64,000 nt of DNA from Cycas panzhihuaensis (taxonomy: Eukaryota > Cycadophyta), in contig CM041465.1 of NCBI GenBank assembly GCA_023213395.1, positions 61,573,741 to 61,637,740 of the forward strand, written 5' to 3'. Every line of letters starts with the position of its first letter. Position 1 is the stretch's first letter. Shown one piece after another: positions 1 through 11,748 of the stretch. The notes beneath the pieces are model-generated. The model was not told the DNA's origin. It did no database searches and saw only the letters and a list, made by a program, of their open reading frames with translations. The position numbers were made by a program, and so were the translations under genes.

Positions 1-1659
1 ATAGCCTTGAGAGCTAAACACTTGGTTATGGAAGAGTCACATGTTATTGCCCCTATTTTAAGGACCTTAACATGCACCTTGAGATAGAGGGCATTCATAA
101 AGAGATCCCTTTTTATCTCCTCAGGTAATGTGGCCTTTATGGAGTGAAGGAGATCGTGAAAACACCTAACAAAGTCATGACTCATCTCCTCGTGACCTTG
201 TTTAAGAGATAATAAGTCTTTCATTCTACTCTCGAAGGGATGAGTAATGTAAAATAGTTGTAAAACTCATCTATGAGTTGTTGGAATGAATGAATTGAAT
301 GGGCAGGGAGGCAATAGAACCACTTAAGGGCATCACCCTACAAAGAACATGGAAAGAGTTTCATTAGGATGTGATCATAGGCCCAGTAATTGATACATGC
401 CATGAAGAAACTCCTGACATGCTTAGTTGGGTCTTACGAAGAGATCTTATCAAACTTGGGCATCTGAGGAGGATGGGGTGGTACGTTGGTCCTTAGCAGC
501 TTGATGGACAAAGGAGTTGACCTATAGTCAATGAAGGGACAAGCCCTTGGTTGAGTGGATGGGTCAACAAAAGTCAAAGGAGGAGGCGAGTATGGATATC
601 TAAATCCTTCTTGAGAGGTCTGACTAGAAGGGGGATATAAAATCCCTTCCACTTGGTAGGAAGAGACTAATCCTAGATGTGAAGGAACTGGGAGAGAGGT
701 GAATGGGTAAGAGGGGCACATTCCTCCTTGAGGATATGCCCCTTGTTGAAAGAGAACTTAGGAAAAGAAGCCTTGAGGAGGAATTTGTCCTTCTTACGAA
801 GGTGCCACATATAAGGTGACGTATAAAGATGAAGCAGATGGGTGTGGCACTGGATTCTACCCATATAGACCACCTATAGGTGGTGTAATGCCATATGGGT
901 GGAGGGAGTCTATGCCATAGATAGGAAGGGGATTTCCCTTTCCATGCCCCAAAGATTGGGAAGTGTATCATAAGGGCACGTAAAGGGAGGGATCCCTATA
1001 TTAGGGTTAAAAGCATATAGGAATTTTCCCTATGTAACTAGAGGAAGAGGGATATGTAGGTCCCCAAGGTCGAGTAAGAGATAGGTAGACCAAGGTTGGT
1101 TGAGGTGTGGTCACTTGGGTAGGAGGATGTATACTCAATCCTATTTTGGAGGTGAGTATGCCTCAACTAGTCCCTAAAGTATGGGGGACACATGAGGAAG
1201 AGGAAACAATGAGGGATGGCCCTGTTATGGGTATCAAATTAGAATTAGAAGAGTATAGATGCACAGATGAGGAAGAGGAGGGAACTACACTATGCAATAT
1301 GCTCTCCAACCACTTTGGAGGTGGTTGGAGACTTGCAACTTGGAAGTATTGATGTAGCACTTCCACTACATTCATAGGAGGGGTTCCTACTTGCTCATAT
1401 TAGGTAGAAGTCTCCTCAAATGAAGTAGACCCTACAAGATGATCCTCATGGGTACTCTCACCAAGGTTGTGATATCCCATGGGAGAAGAAGCCCCACATC
1501 ATGTGTGGGGAGATGGTGGATACTTCAATGCTCTTGATCACACTGATAGAAGATGGGATCATCGCCCTCTTGGGCAAGACCCTGGAAAGAGGTTGAATAT
1601 TATTGTTGAGTTTTAGAAACATAGGTGTGATAAGCCCATTCTAAATAGAATCCCTCCAT
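1..1659 (-). pseudogene. Decayed gag of gypsy element G0 (partial)
   Basis: Would encode the capsid polyprotein of the retrotransposon. The best start is the ATG at 1659 (protein begins MEGF), because G1 has the matching start MEGY at 11749. The N-terminal half is rich in Pro, Ser and Tyr; the longest open piece is 434-721. The capsid part (from about 500 down to 1) aligns with the G1 capsid near 12900-13450, including the PKFD segment. Many stops interrupt it, so it is not translated as one protein. The zinc-knuckle and protease parts are outside the window. Confidence 0.7.
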
Positions 1660-1916
1660 AGCTGATTTGAAATCAGACAAAGGAAGGGGAGAATAAAGTG
1701 ACTCTTTTGAAGAAGGAGAAATGCCTCATAAATGATGAGATAATCATTGCATTCAAGTTCCTCCTAAGATTTTAGAAGAAAGAGAGACAAGTAGTATAAA
1801 GAATATTGAGAGTTGCCCAATAAATTAGGAAGGGATGCCAAAAAGAGAGAGGCAATGCTAACTTAAAGGAAACTAGAATGGTTCCTTTATTGGCAAGTCC
1901 CTAGTATGGTTGTCAG
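1660..1916 (-). other. Leader between LTR and gag of G0
   Basis: Untranslated leader after the G0 LTR. The bases directly after the LTR end (reverse complement of about 1900-1916) resemble those after the G1 LTR, but no standard tRNA primer site could be named. Confidence 0.45.
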
Positions 1917-4900
1917 TGGAAGCGTGCCTTTATGGGGTCACTAAACACAAGAATATCGAGCCTACACTATCACTATACTAGGGGCTCAAAGGTCCCTAGA
2001 GGCAAGGTGACAGGTCACCCACAATAGGCATCCATGCATCGGAACACAGGTGTGGGGACCTGTAAATAGTACACAAGACTCTGCCTTTCAAAAGTACCTT
2101 CTCAGATTCAAGATGGGCAAAGACATCCTCAGTTTGTTAAGTAGCCTAATGAAGGACCCTCCTATCCTAGTGGGTGAAGGAAGGAGAGGGAGAATCAAAG
2201 CTCTTTCCCCAGAAAAGTGGGAAAAGACGAGGTAAGCGCTAGTAGAGTAGGGGGGCTATAGAACAAAAGAGAAATGGTACATGGAAGAATACAAGAGGGA
2301 TTTGGTGTAGAGGAACCAAATCCTAGAAAGGACAAGATAAATAGGGCGTCTTGCCAAGGATTACCTAAAGGAAAGCCTCTAGGGTTTAGATGAATCAACA
2401 CAAGTGGCTAGGTATGTTAAGAGTTTTGGATAATGTCTTAATTTTATTCAAAGGTGGCACAAAGATACAAAGTATTATTATTAAGTAAATGCAGCTTAAA
2501 ATAAACTCTCTTCTTTTTTCCTTCTTTCCCTCTCTCTTTATCAATAAAAGAACTAGATGAAAGGGAAAAAGAGAGATGCAAAGGAGGAGGAGAGTATAAT
2601 ATCTTATGAAACTTGTTTTAATAATGCATGAAAGAAAGATGACTACTAAAAGGCCTAAGTTCCCTTTCCATTCCTACCCTTCTGTATGCAAAGTGGATGT
2701 AAGAGAAGGATGCAATGAAGGAAGAGAACCTTTTTTTATCACTTTCCTTTCAGAAGTAAGATGAAAGATGCACTAACCTAAACTATCATTTTTCATGCTC
2801 ATGCAAGAAGGAAAAGGGGAGTAGGTTTGATGCATACCAATGTAATAATCAAGTAAGCAAATATGGATGACTTTCCTTTTCACTTTGGATGACATTCCTT
2901 TTCACTTTCCTATTGAATGAATGCAAAGTGGACAATTGTAAATAATATGAAAATGCATCCTATTTTCCTTTTTGGGGAAAAAGGGGGAAAAGAAAATGAA
3001 GGAAAGAAAGGTTAGAGAGGGTGCACCTAGAATCAAGCCAGTTGATGAAGTGTGTCTTCTTCCCTTCATTGCTTTTGCTTTGCCAGTCACCTTGCGCTCC
3101 TAGCCGTGGTTGGCATTATAGTCAGGACCATTGGTGGGGCTTCCTTACCTTCCCCAAAATGCTTAACCAAAAGGAATGAAAAAGCTTCAAAAGAAAGTTC
3201 CAAAAGAAATAAATGAAGATAAAATGCATGTACCTTCTAATGTGATCCCTACTTGCTCAGAGGAAGTAGAGCTGCCTTGTAGACCAATTCCTTTCAACAA
3301 GAGATAATATGCATGTGCAAGAGCAAATGGATATGCATGTGTATATGTGTATTTGCTAGAAGAGAATTTAAGACTTGCTTGATGCTTTAAAGAAAAGAAA
3401 CAATGTATTTTTTTAACCTTCCTGTTGTATGTGTGTTTAAATGATACACAAATAATACTTGGGGAAAGAGGGGGTTTTAAGGGTGTAAGAAAGGAGAGCC
3501 TTATAATGGCTAGCTCCTCTAAATAAGACACCTCCATGTGTTCAAGTACTCTAGGAAACAAGTTGAGAGAGGGTTTGTAACTCCAAACAAACAAGAGAGA
3601 TGATACAACTTATTAAAATAAAAGGAAGATGTAAAAGTTGAAAAAAACACAAATGTTACAAAAGTCATAATATTGCAACTTTTGTAAAATTTGCAAAGAG
3701 GGTGCAAATCTTATAAATGGTAAGATTGACAAGAAAATATGCTGCTAAATAATGTGTGTAAGGGATGGTTACAAACATTGCAATGGGCTATAAATGCTAT
3801 GACCAACATAAGCCTTCACCCAAGGGTTTTCTTGGTATGTAAGGTGGATATGTCACAGGAGAAACAAGAAAGGTAGGGGGTTTCCCTAGAGGATGTGGCT
3901 ACAAGGGTTGGAACCCTTCCCATGGACTCTTCTTCTTCCTTTCAAAGGGATTTTGTGATCCACCTATTTATGTTCCATGAGGAAACTAAGAGTTATTGAA
4001 GCACAAGCAAGGAGAAGGAAGGGTCTGCCTTCCTTTAGATGGCCCAAAGAGATGGATATGCATGTAAGACTTACTAATAAATAGTGATATTTAAAAAATA
4101 TATCTGTTAAAAAGGGAGAACAACAAGAAATAAATTTGAAACATCCACTAAAAATTGAAATAAGATGGGCATTACCTCATACATTAATGGAAGGAGGAAA
4201 ATCCCTCTTACTAGGTGGAGAAGGACTCCTCGAAGTAGAAATGAGAGTGGAAACCTTACAAAACTTGTTGTAGCAGCTAGAGCAAGTACTTAAGAAGGAA
4301 GACCTATTGAAGATGAGCTAGTACAAACCTATAATCTAGGGTTTTACCCTAAGACAAGAGGAAGATAGAAGGAGAGAGTAGAAAATATAGGTTGGAGGCA
4401 TTTTTTCCTTTCACAAGAGAGCTAAGAGAGGTAAAATAGATTCAAAATTGGGTTTTTATACCTAAATTAGGTCTATTAAGTGATTAGCGTTCACTCTAGA
4501 TGGGAAACATTATCCTACCATGTGTCAATTTTGTAATAAATATGAAACTGACCATTGCTAGGCCACAAGTGTTAATGGATAGTCATCCCATGATAAAGTT
4601 CATGGTACCACAAAGTTTTCTATGGTACCATGAATATCATCGTGGTGTAAATAAAATAAAGAGAAGAATAAAAGAGAAGCCTAGGAGGCCCCTAAGAGAG
4701 GGGTCATAGGGCCCAACAAGGTAATGTGTTGGACTAGTAAGGCATTTAGGAGACTACTAGGCATCAGTGGGACCTTAATAAGTAAGAATGAAATGGTCGT
4801 AAGGCCCCAATAAGGGATAATTGGAATGTGCAAGGGTGATTAGGCCTAAAACAAGGTGTTAGGGATCATGTCTAATGCCAATAATAATCAAAAGTAGGCT

Positions 4901-5183
4901 ACAAGAGCCCAAGAGTACCCAGGAGTGCTGAAGAAGTGTCATAGAGGGCTGTGTAATACCATAGGATATATGTCCTAAGTTAATATAGGCTAAACCATAG
5001 TCACACACACAAGAAAGGGCAGGAAAACTAAGCATCTTAACCATGCATACAACAATGTCACAAAGAATGCATCCACTAAGCATCTCATCATATTCTGAAG
5101 TACATGAGGAGCAAGGTTAGAGATATATACCTATGCCTACCTAAGAGGTGCCATCCATGTCCATTCTTGGTAGCCAGGAAATA
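1917..5183 (-). repeat. 5' LTR of gypsy element G0 (~3.27 kb)
   Basis: Reverse-complement match to the G1 LTRs over their whole length, with collinear landmarks. The LTR end near 1917 corresponds to 11502, the purine-rich AAGTAAGCCCC segment near 3090-3170 corresponds to 10250-10300, and the LTR tip near 5140-5183 corresponds to 8249-8290. The small ORFs inside it are chance. Divergence from G1 is high enough that the boundaries are good to a few bases at best. Confidence 0.7.
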
Positions 5184-7486
5184 GATGGTTAAGAAGATCT
5201 CCTCATAAGGAGAGGGTTGAGAAAAGTAGACAAGTTTGGATTGTTCTTTTGTTAAGAGGTGGTTATGTATATTACTTGAAGTTCCTTCTTAATGTGGGTT
5301 GTTTATATACCTACTATAAAAGAAAAGGAAGCAACAAAGTAATGCGAAAAACAAAGTGCAAAAATACCAAACCTTGCTCTCTTTACCTTATCTTTTATTC
5401 TTTCATTTTTTTCACTTTTTCCTTAATTCAAAGCAAACTAAAAAGAAATGAAGGACAAAGGGGGATTTAAGGGACAATGAAACTATGTAATCCTCTCTCT
5501 CCTTCTTCCTTTGTTCTCTCTTTTCTCTCTTCTTATTTACTTTCTTTTAGAAAAAGAAAAAAAGGAAAAGGAGGTAATAAATATATGCAATAAAAAATGA
5601 AGTAAGAGGAATAAAGAACTGATGGTAAACTAATCCTCTTTCCTTGTTCACAATAAGGAGTTAAGATAAAAAGAAAGATAAAAAATATACCCATAAAGGA
5701 GATGATCGATAAGAATATTTTTTTCTTGATTTCACCTTGAAACCTCTCTTTTGTCATGGTGTTATGATGTGAGGGGCTCTACTTACCCACCCTAAATCAA
5801 ACTAGCAATAAAGTATAAATAGAAAAAATGATAAAGCTAAGAAATGATTAAAATTTGAAGAGTACTCACCTTGGAAGGTATAATATGTCTTTAGATTTTT
5901 AAGAACACCTTAGTAAACTTGGCCTTTACCTTGCATGCAAGTTAGAAAGATTCCTAAAATTAATAATATTTGCAATACAATTCATAATATTGTCTTCTAT
6001 GCACTACCAAGAAAATGCATGCATGGCATGCAAGCATAAACATTCACTATAAAGAGATAAACTACATGAGAAAACATAAACTATAGAAAATAGAGATGAT
6101 AGGTGCCTGAGGATGGCATTAGCCTCCCTAATATAAGTGGTTTCCTTGGTTGGGCTAAGGAATACCCTCCAAAATCTCCACAACTTGGCAAACAATCAAG
6201 GAAAGAGAGGTAAAAGTATAGGAACAAGTTCTTAACACTATCAATCAAGAAGTAAATGGGAGTATCAAAATAATTACTAGTGTAAAACCATTTCAATATA
6301 AGGCAACATGGCCTAAAATGTAGAAGTAAAGAGTGTGTACAAGGAAAAATCCAATACCATGCATCAAGGAGGGGGATTACCCAAGAGTGAGGTATGAGTT
6401 GGAGCTAATAGTTACCTAAGTAGACCTCATTAAACCTCCTTAAGATTATTGGTGGCCTCTTTCCAAGTCATCTTTCAATGAGATATTAGCACTCCCTTAG
6501 TACTCCAAGCTATATCAAGTAGATCTAAGAATGTCTCCTAAAATGAGTTAAGAATGATCTTCTAAATGAGTGTGTATCATCAATACTTGAGAGAATAGAG
6601 CCAAGAATGAGAGCACTTAAGAGTGTTGAATCCCCTAAGAATGAGAATGTAGAACCCAACTAATGAAAAATCTGAAGAAAGAATGAGAATCTAGAAGAGA
6701 AATAAGAATGTAAAAGAAACTCCCCCTAAAAAATGAAGGATTTTATAGAAGAGTTGAAGGTGTTGGGGTGGTGGTTTTATGTGAGAAACCATCATTAAGA
6801 AACCATGGACTTCCCATGGTTTCATTTAAACAAATCCATCTCAAATTAGAAAAAGTGGTAGTTTGATGGTTTTAGAGGCCTCCCTGGATTGTTGTAGACT
6901 AACCTGGGCCTGCCACGGCCTACCAGGTCTGACAGGGAGGTAATAAATACTTAATTTAAACATTGCTATATATGGTTAATTGTTGTAACAATCATAGTAT
7001 AGAGTTTTTTGTGATACCACAAACTTGTTTGCAGTATTATGATATACTCCACGATATCGCTGTTATCAGCAAAAAATAATATGGTATTATAAGTTTTCAT
7101 TAAAAAATAACCTCAAAGCTATATATCATCACTTGTAGCTCCTATAGGTTGAACCTAAGGTCACCAAATGACAAACCAAATGTAGTTAAAGCAAAAAATA
7201 AATCCAAACAAGTAGCCATGGGTTAAAAAACTGACAAAAGCAGAGTTGTAAGGATAGTAGAGGGGTCACCTTGCCAACTATTAGGCCATGATAGGGGGCT
7301 CTAGGAACATTGGAATGGAGTCCTAATCATCATTGATATAAAGGAGGAGATAGGATGATCAAACAAGCATCAAGCATGCATCAAACATCATCCTTATCTT
7401 AATAATGTAGCTTTAAATCTATGAGTAAAGGGAGATCTTACCTATACACCATTGTCTCTTGATCCATTCCCAGTAGTCAGGAAATA
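5184..7486 (-). repeat. Second, more diverged LTR-like block of the G0/G1 family
   Basis: The right end (about 7440-7486) again shows the family's LTR tip in reverse complement (a CCATTCCCAGTAGTCAGGAAATA-like end), as at 5140-5183. The stretch near 6390-6480 resembles the G1 LTR around 9640-9700. At about 2.3 kb it is shorter than a full LTR, so it is a truncated or internally deleted LTR next to the G0 LTR. Its left limit is uncertain. No gene is seen in it. Confidence 0.4.
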
Positions 7487-8107
7487 ACTATCAATGTTAT
7501 CCAACTAGATGTTTAGTATAGTTTACCTTATTATAGTTAACTTGCCTTGGCTAAGTAGTTCAACCTATTCCTAGAGTTAGTTATTTATGATGATATCCAA
7601 CTATTGATTAGTCCAACTAATGCTACTCTTACATAAGACACTCAATTATGTTATTCCTATAAGTAATTTGGAAGGATAATAAACCATGTATCTAAAGTAA
7701 TTTCCTAGTGAACTAATGATTATAGTGGCTAGTTACCCATGTATTTTAGTTGATGGTTATTATTTTATATAGTATTAGATATCACTTTAGTTCATTCTTG
7801 ATTTGACAAATGGTTAGCTAGATATTGATCATCCAACTTAATGTTAATTGAAAGTAGTCATATAGTTTGAGATATAAAGATATGTATTAAAACACTTCAT
7901 ATATGTTGGTTTTATATAGGTTAATGCTTGTTGGAGATAAACATATAGTTATAGGTTATTTACAAGTTATAGGTGATACTACATATAAGTTATTAGATAT
8001 ATTATTGGTTATAGGCTGTAGTATACATAGGTTATAGGTTATAGGTTCTAGTATAAGACTTAAAGACTTGATATTAAGATATTAAGACATTAAATATTAA
8101 GGGGAAA
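7487..8107. other. A+T-rich stretch without a recognised gene
   Basis: No coding signal on either strand. Between about 7935 and 8055 there are several copies of the decamer-like motif GTTATAGGTTATAGG, a short degenerate tandem repeat. The last 11 bases (8097-8107) read ATTAAGGGGAA(A), which looks like a copia polypurine tract in front of the LTR-like sequence at 8108. Confidence 0.5.
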
Positions 8108-8248
8108 TGCTAAAATATATAATGTTTAATATATTTGTTATACATATATACCTCTAACCATTCACATACATTGAGATATGTGAGATGTATATATATATCC
8201 ATGTTATTATTTTATTGGATGATGTAAAGGTTTGTAACATTTGATAGG
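8108..8248 (+). repeat. Left part of a copia-type LTR split by G1
   Basis: Starts TGCTAAAATATATAATG right after a polypurine-like run, as copia LTRs do. It is interrupted at 8248 by G1; the remainder continues at 26978. The duplicated bases at the G1 ends are ATAGG (8244-8248) and ATAGA (26978-26982). Whether this is the 5' LTR of copia D or a separate old element is unclear, because it does not look like the D LTR at 57651. Confidence 0.5.
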
Positions 8249-11200
8249 TGTTTCCTAGTTACGAGGAATGGATTAGGACAATATCACACAAGTATAAGCA
8301 GGTGTATATTCTATCTCTTGTACTCTATCACATTTTTATAGAATGTTTCTATGGCTACTTGAGTGCTTGATTGGTTTTCTTAATTAGCTTATCTGTGCAT
8401 GACATTTTGCCCATGATGACTGGGACTCTAGTCTAATGGCACAATAGCTCCTAGGTGATCTCCCTCCTAGTTACGAGTACTCATAAGCCTCCATAACTCA
8501 ACTCACATACACCTTAATTTTCTTCATTACATCTTCTCCTTTTCCTCTATACTTTATCTATCCATCAATCCGTCCAAGGTAGTTTATTGGGAGTTAGTGT
8601 GGATAGATGCACATCCCATTACTTATACGTTATGAGAGTTTCCTATGTGCCTTATTAGGGTTCACTGCCTAGTCTCCATCCATACTCTGGAACCTTGATT
8701 ATCATCATTCTCATGAGGTTTTGACTTAGTTTGATGGTTTTATCACATATTTTTCTAGTTTTTGGTGTATAAGATGGCCCAAGATTAATGTACAGACCTT
8801 TAGGGAGGAGTTCTAGGCCTCTGCCAGAGAGTTCTCATCCATTTTTTATCAACACTTGCTACTTTTTATTATTTTTTATTATTTTTATGATTCTACTACC
8901 ACCTCACAATAGTTTCTACCTACTGTGCTCTGATTATTGTGCACCACTGATATGTTAGCAGTACTGTTAATATATCAGTAGTGCCACAAATAAATTTATG
9001 ATGTGATTGTTATATAGTTAAGCCACAACTAGAAATAACTAATTCTTACATTTATAGCTAGGTGGTGCATGATCTCACCCTAGGACTAGCCCAGATTGGG
9101 CCCCAATGATCTTGACACCTCACTAGATGAATAAAAACCCAAATTCAAACTTATTTTGGGCATCTTTTAGCATGAATCAAGCTCCTATTCTCAAGTTCTA
9201 CTCTCCAACTCTCTTCCACTCTCTCTAACACACAAAATTCATAAGTTTCCTCCATAGCAAGACAAAAAATAGCCCAGGAGTAGCCAAGGGAAAAGAAGAT
9301 CAAGTCAAGGTAAGCTAAGAGGGTCTTTCAAGCAATGAAACAACCAAACTCCTCCCTTCTTCCACAACACATAGGTTTCATCTTCTCTAAAGTTTCTCTT
9401 CACCTAAAGTCACCATGTTTGTATGGTAAATCAGTTTTTCTTGATTTTTCCTTATAATAATCCCTCACTTGATCATTTTTACCTTACTATTTTAGGTATG
9501 CAACCCTAGATCTATGGTTTTTAATTAATTCTATTTCTATCTTGAGTCATTCCCACCTAAAATAAGGAGGCAACACCTCCTTTTTGCTACTCCACTTCTT
9601 CTTCACATGCCAAATCCGCTAGCCTATAGAAGAAGGGAGGCCAAACCAAGCCAAGGGAGCTTGTGAGGAGGTTTATAGGCTAGAGTTCTAACTCCTAAAG
9701 CTACCTCTCATTTAGCTAATCCCCTCCCCAACACTTTGAGGCATATTTCCCTATGTTTCCACCACTAGTTTTGGGATTTTGGTTCATTATGAGGCTTATG
9801 TAAACATCCCTTGATCTTGTACTCATTCACAACCCCTAGCCAAGTGCACTACGCATAGCTCATAGGGACTTGTCACCATATAGAGGAGCTTTCCATCTTG
9901 AGGTGACACCCCTTTTATCCTCTTTGTTTCATATGTTTTGGTTGTCACACACATATAACATAGTAAATAAGAAATATATAACATCGTATTTGTTTCTCCT
10001 TTTGCTTATAAATAAACACATTTACATTGTTTATCAAGATACACATACACACACACACACAAACACAAACACAAACATACATACAGACACACATATATTG
10101 CTTATGGAGGGTGTTGTTTCTTTTATGTTACAAGTTGGAGACCTCCTTTATGAATCAAGGTGACATATTGCAAAAGGTAATATTCCATTTATTTCAAGTT
10201 TTGTTCCCATTTCATTTTTATTTCTTCCTTGTATTATTTTGTTGTTGGGGAAGATAAGTAAGCCCCGATTGGAGGTTAAGGGAAGGTAAGTAAGCCCCTC
10301 CCTCCAACTCCAATAACTTTTATGGCAATCAATAAAAGCAAAGGCATCAACAACTTGTAGGAGCACATTTTAAGGAGCGGCAATAAGAGGCATAATGAAA
10401 TGCAGCATCAACCATTGTAACTGGGAGCACCCTTTCTTATGAACTCTTCTTCTTCTCCCTTTCTCCCCAATTGCATCTTTATTATTTTATAAAATCAAGA
10501 AAACAAAAAGGAATAGAGAGTTTTTCTTATTGGAAAATTTCCTTAGTTGCATATTGTAGAGGGGAGAGAGAAAAGAGCATACCATTTGCATGCTTTTTAG
10601 GAATATTTATTAGATCCATCACCATTTAAAGGAAGCCAATTCTCCTCCTACTAAAGAGGAGGCAAAATTATGTAAGGAAACACACCTTTCCCTTTCCTCC
10701 TTCCACATTTTAGCCTCATTGCATCCATTTAGAGGTAAAAGAGATTAAGGGGACCAAAAAGGGAAAAGTTGCATAGTTGTTTTAAATACTTATTTTAGTC
10801 TTTTGTATATCTCATTTCTTTAGTAGCAACTATCTTTGCATGACACTAAAACGTCACCTCAAATACAAAAATGAGACCAAACCACACCTTAACAACATAG
10901 TAATCATAAATTCAAAAGACCATTTCACTCTTTCTAGAGACCCAAGAAGAGCCCACAACCTAGTCACCATAAGATATTCATGACTTTCCTCTACTCTTCT
11001 TTCCTTTGCGCACCTAGACCATCCCATTCTTCTTATTAGCCAAGAAGAATTTACAACTTAGTTGCCATTGGATGGTGGTAACATTATCTTCTTCTTGAGA
11101 CCTTAATACTCAAAACCCTATCCCTTTTGCAACAAACTCCTAGACTTCAAGTAGGCTTGTCAAAACTGCCTCTTGTTTTCGCTATCACCTTGGTCCTTCT

Positions 11201-11502
11201 TCGCTCATCTTCTTTCTTGAAAGGAGATCGAGTCCCTCTTCTCTCCCTTTGAGGATAGGAGATCTCTATTTAGGCTATTTAAAAACCTAAAGATGCCTCA
11301 TTGGCCAATTTGAATTGAGAGAGATATCTCAAAGGAAAGAGAATAATAACATGTTATTTGTAGGTCCCCGAACCTGCATTTTGATGCACAAATGCCCTTT
11401 AAGGGTGACTTATCTTTTCTTCAAGATCTCTAAACTCCTTTGTAACTTTAGTATTTGTCTAGAGTGCCTCATCCTTAGTGACCCCCCAGAGGCATGCTTC
11501 CA
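8249..11502 (+). repeat. 5' LTR of G1 (~3.25 kb)
   Basis: Direct repeat of 23834-26977, collinear from tip to tip with many point differences and some indels, so the insertion is old. It contains a CA-rich microsatellite (10041-10098) that is degraded in the 3' copy. ORFs inside it (for example 9870-10163) are not genes. Confidence 0.85.
10041..10098. repeat. CA-rich microsatellite in the G1 5' LTR
   Basis: ACACACACAC runs followed by AAACAC and ATAC variants. The matching place in the 3' LTR (about 25620-25640) has only a short remnant, so the repeat expanded in, or was lost from, one LTR copy. Confidence 0.8.
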
Positions 11503-11748
11503 CTGGGGACCACTAGTAAGGGAAAACCATAGTTCCCTCTATGTTATTATTTGCCTCTCTTTTCCTTCCATACCTCTTAGTTTTGTTGGGTAACCCCCAA
11601 TGCCTCCATTATTTTATTTATTCTTGTTTCTTCTATGATTTCAGGTTAGATGTGGATGTGATGTTTCTCTCATTACTTGTGAGGTCTTTCTCCCATCTCA
11701 GAAGAACCTTTATATTCCTCCATTCCTTCATCTGATTCTGAATCAGTA
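11503..11748 (+). other. Leader of G1 between LTR and gag
   Basis: Untranslated leader. The sequence right after the LTR is CTGGGGACCACTAG. A primer binding site should lie here, but it does not match a tRNA end that I can name. Confidence 0.45.

Larger units (their letters stand above)
1..5183 (-). mobile_element. Gypsy element G0, 5' half, cut by window edge
   Basis: Minus-strand Ty3/gypsy element of the same family as G1 (8249-26977) but clearly diverged from it. The order on the minus strand is LTR (5183 to 1917), a short leader, then gag running off the window at base 1. The reverse complement of 1-70 matches G1 near 13340-13410, and 1917-2100 matches the end of the G1 LTR. Its polymerase genes and other LTR would lie to the left of the window. 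No target duplication can be checked because one end is missing. Confidence 0.8.

Noticed and set aside
9870-10163. 97-codon ORF with Thr-His repeats
   Set aside because: Translation of a CA microsatellite in the G1 LTR.
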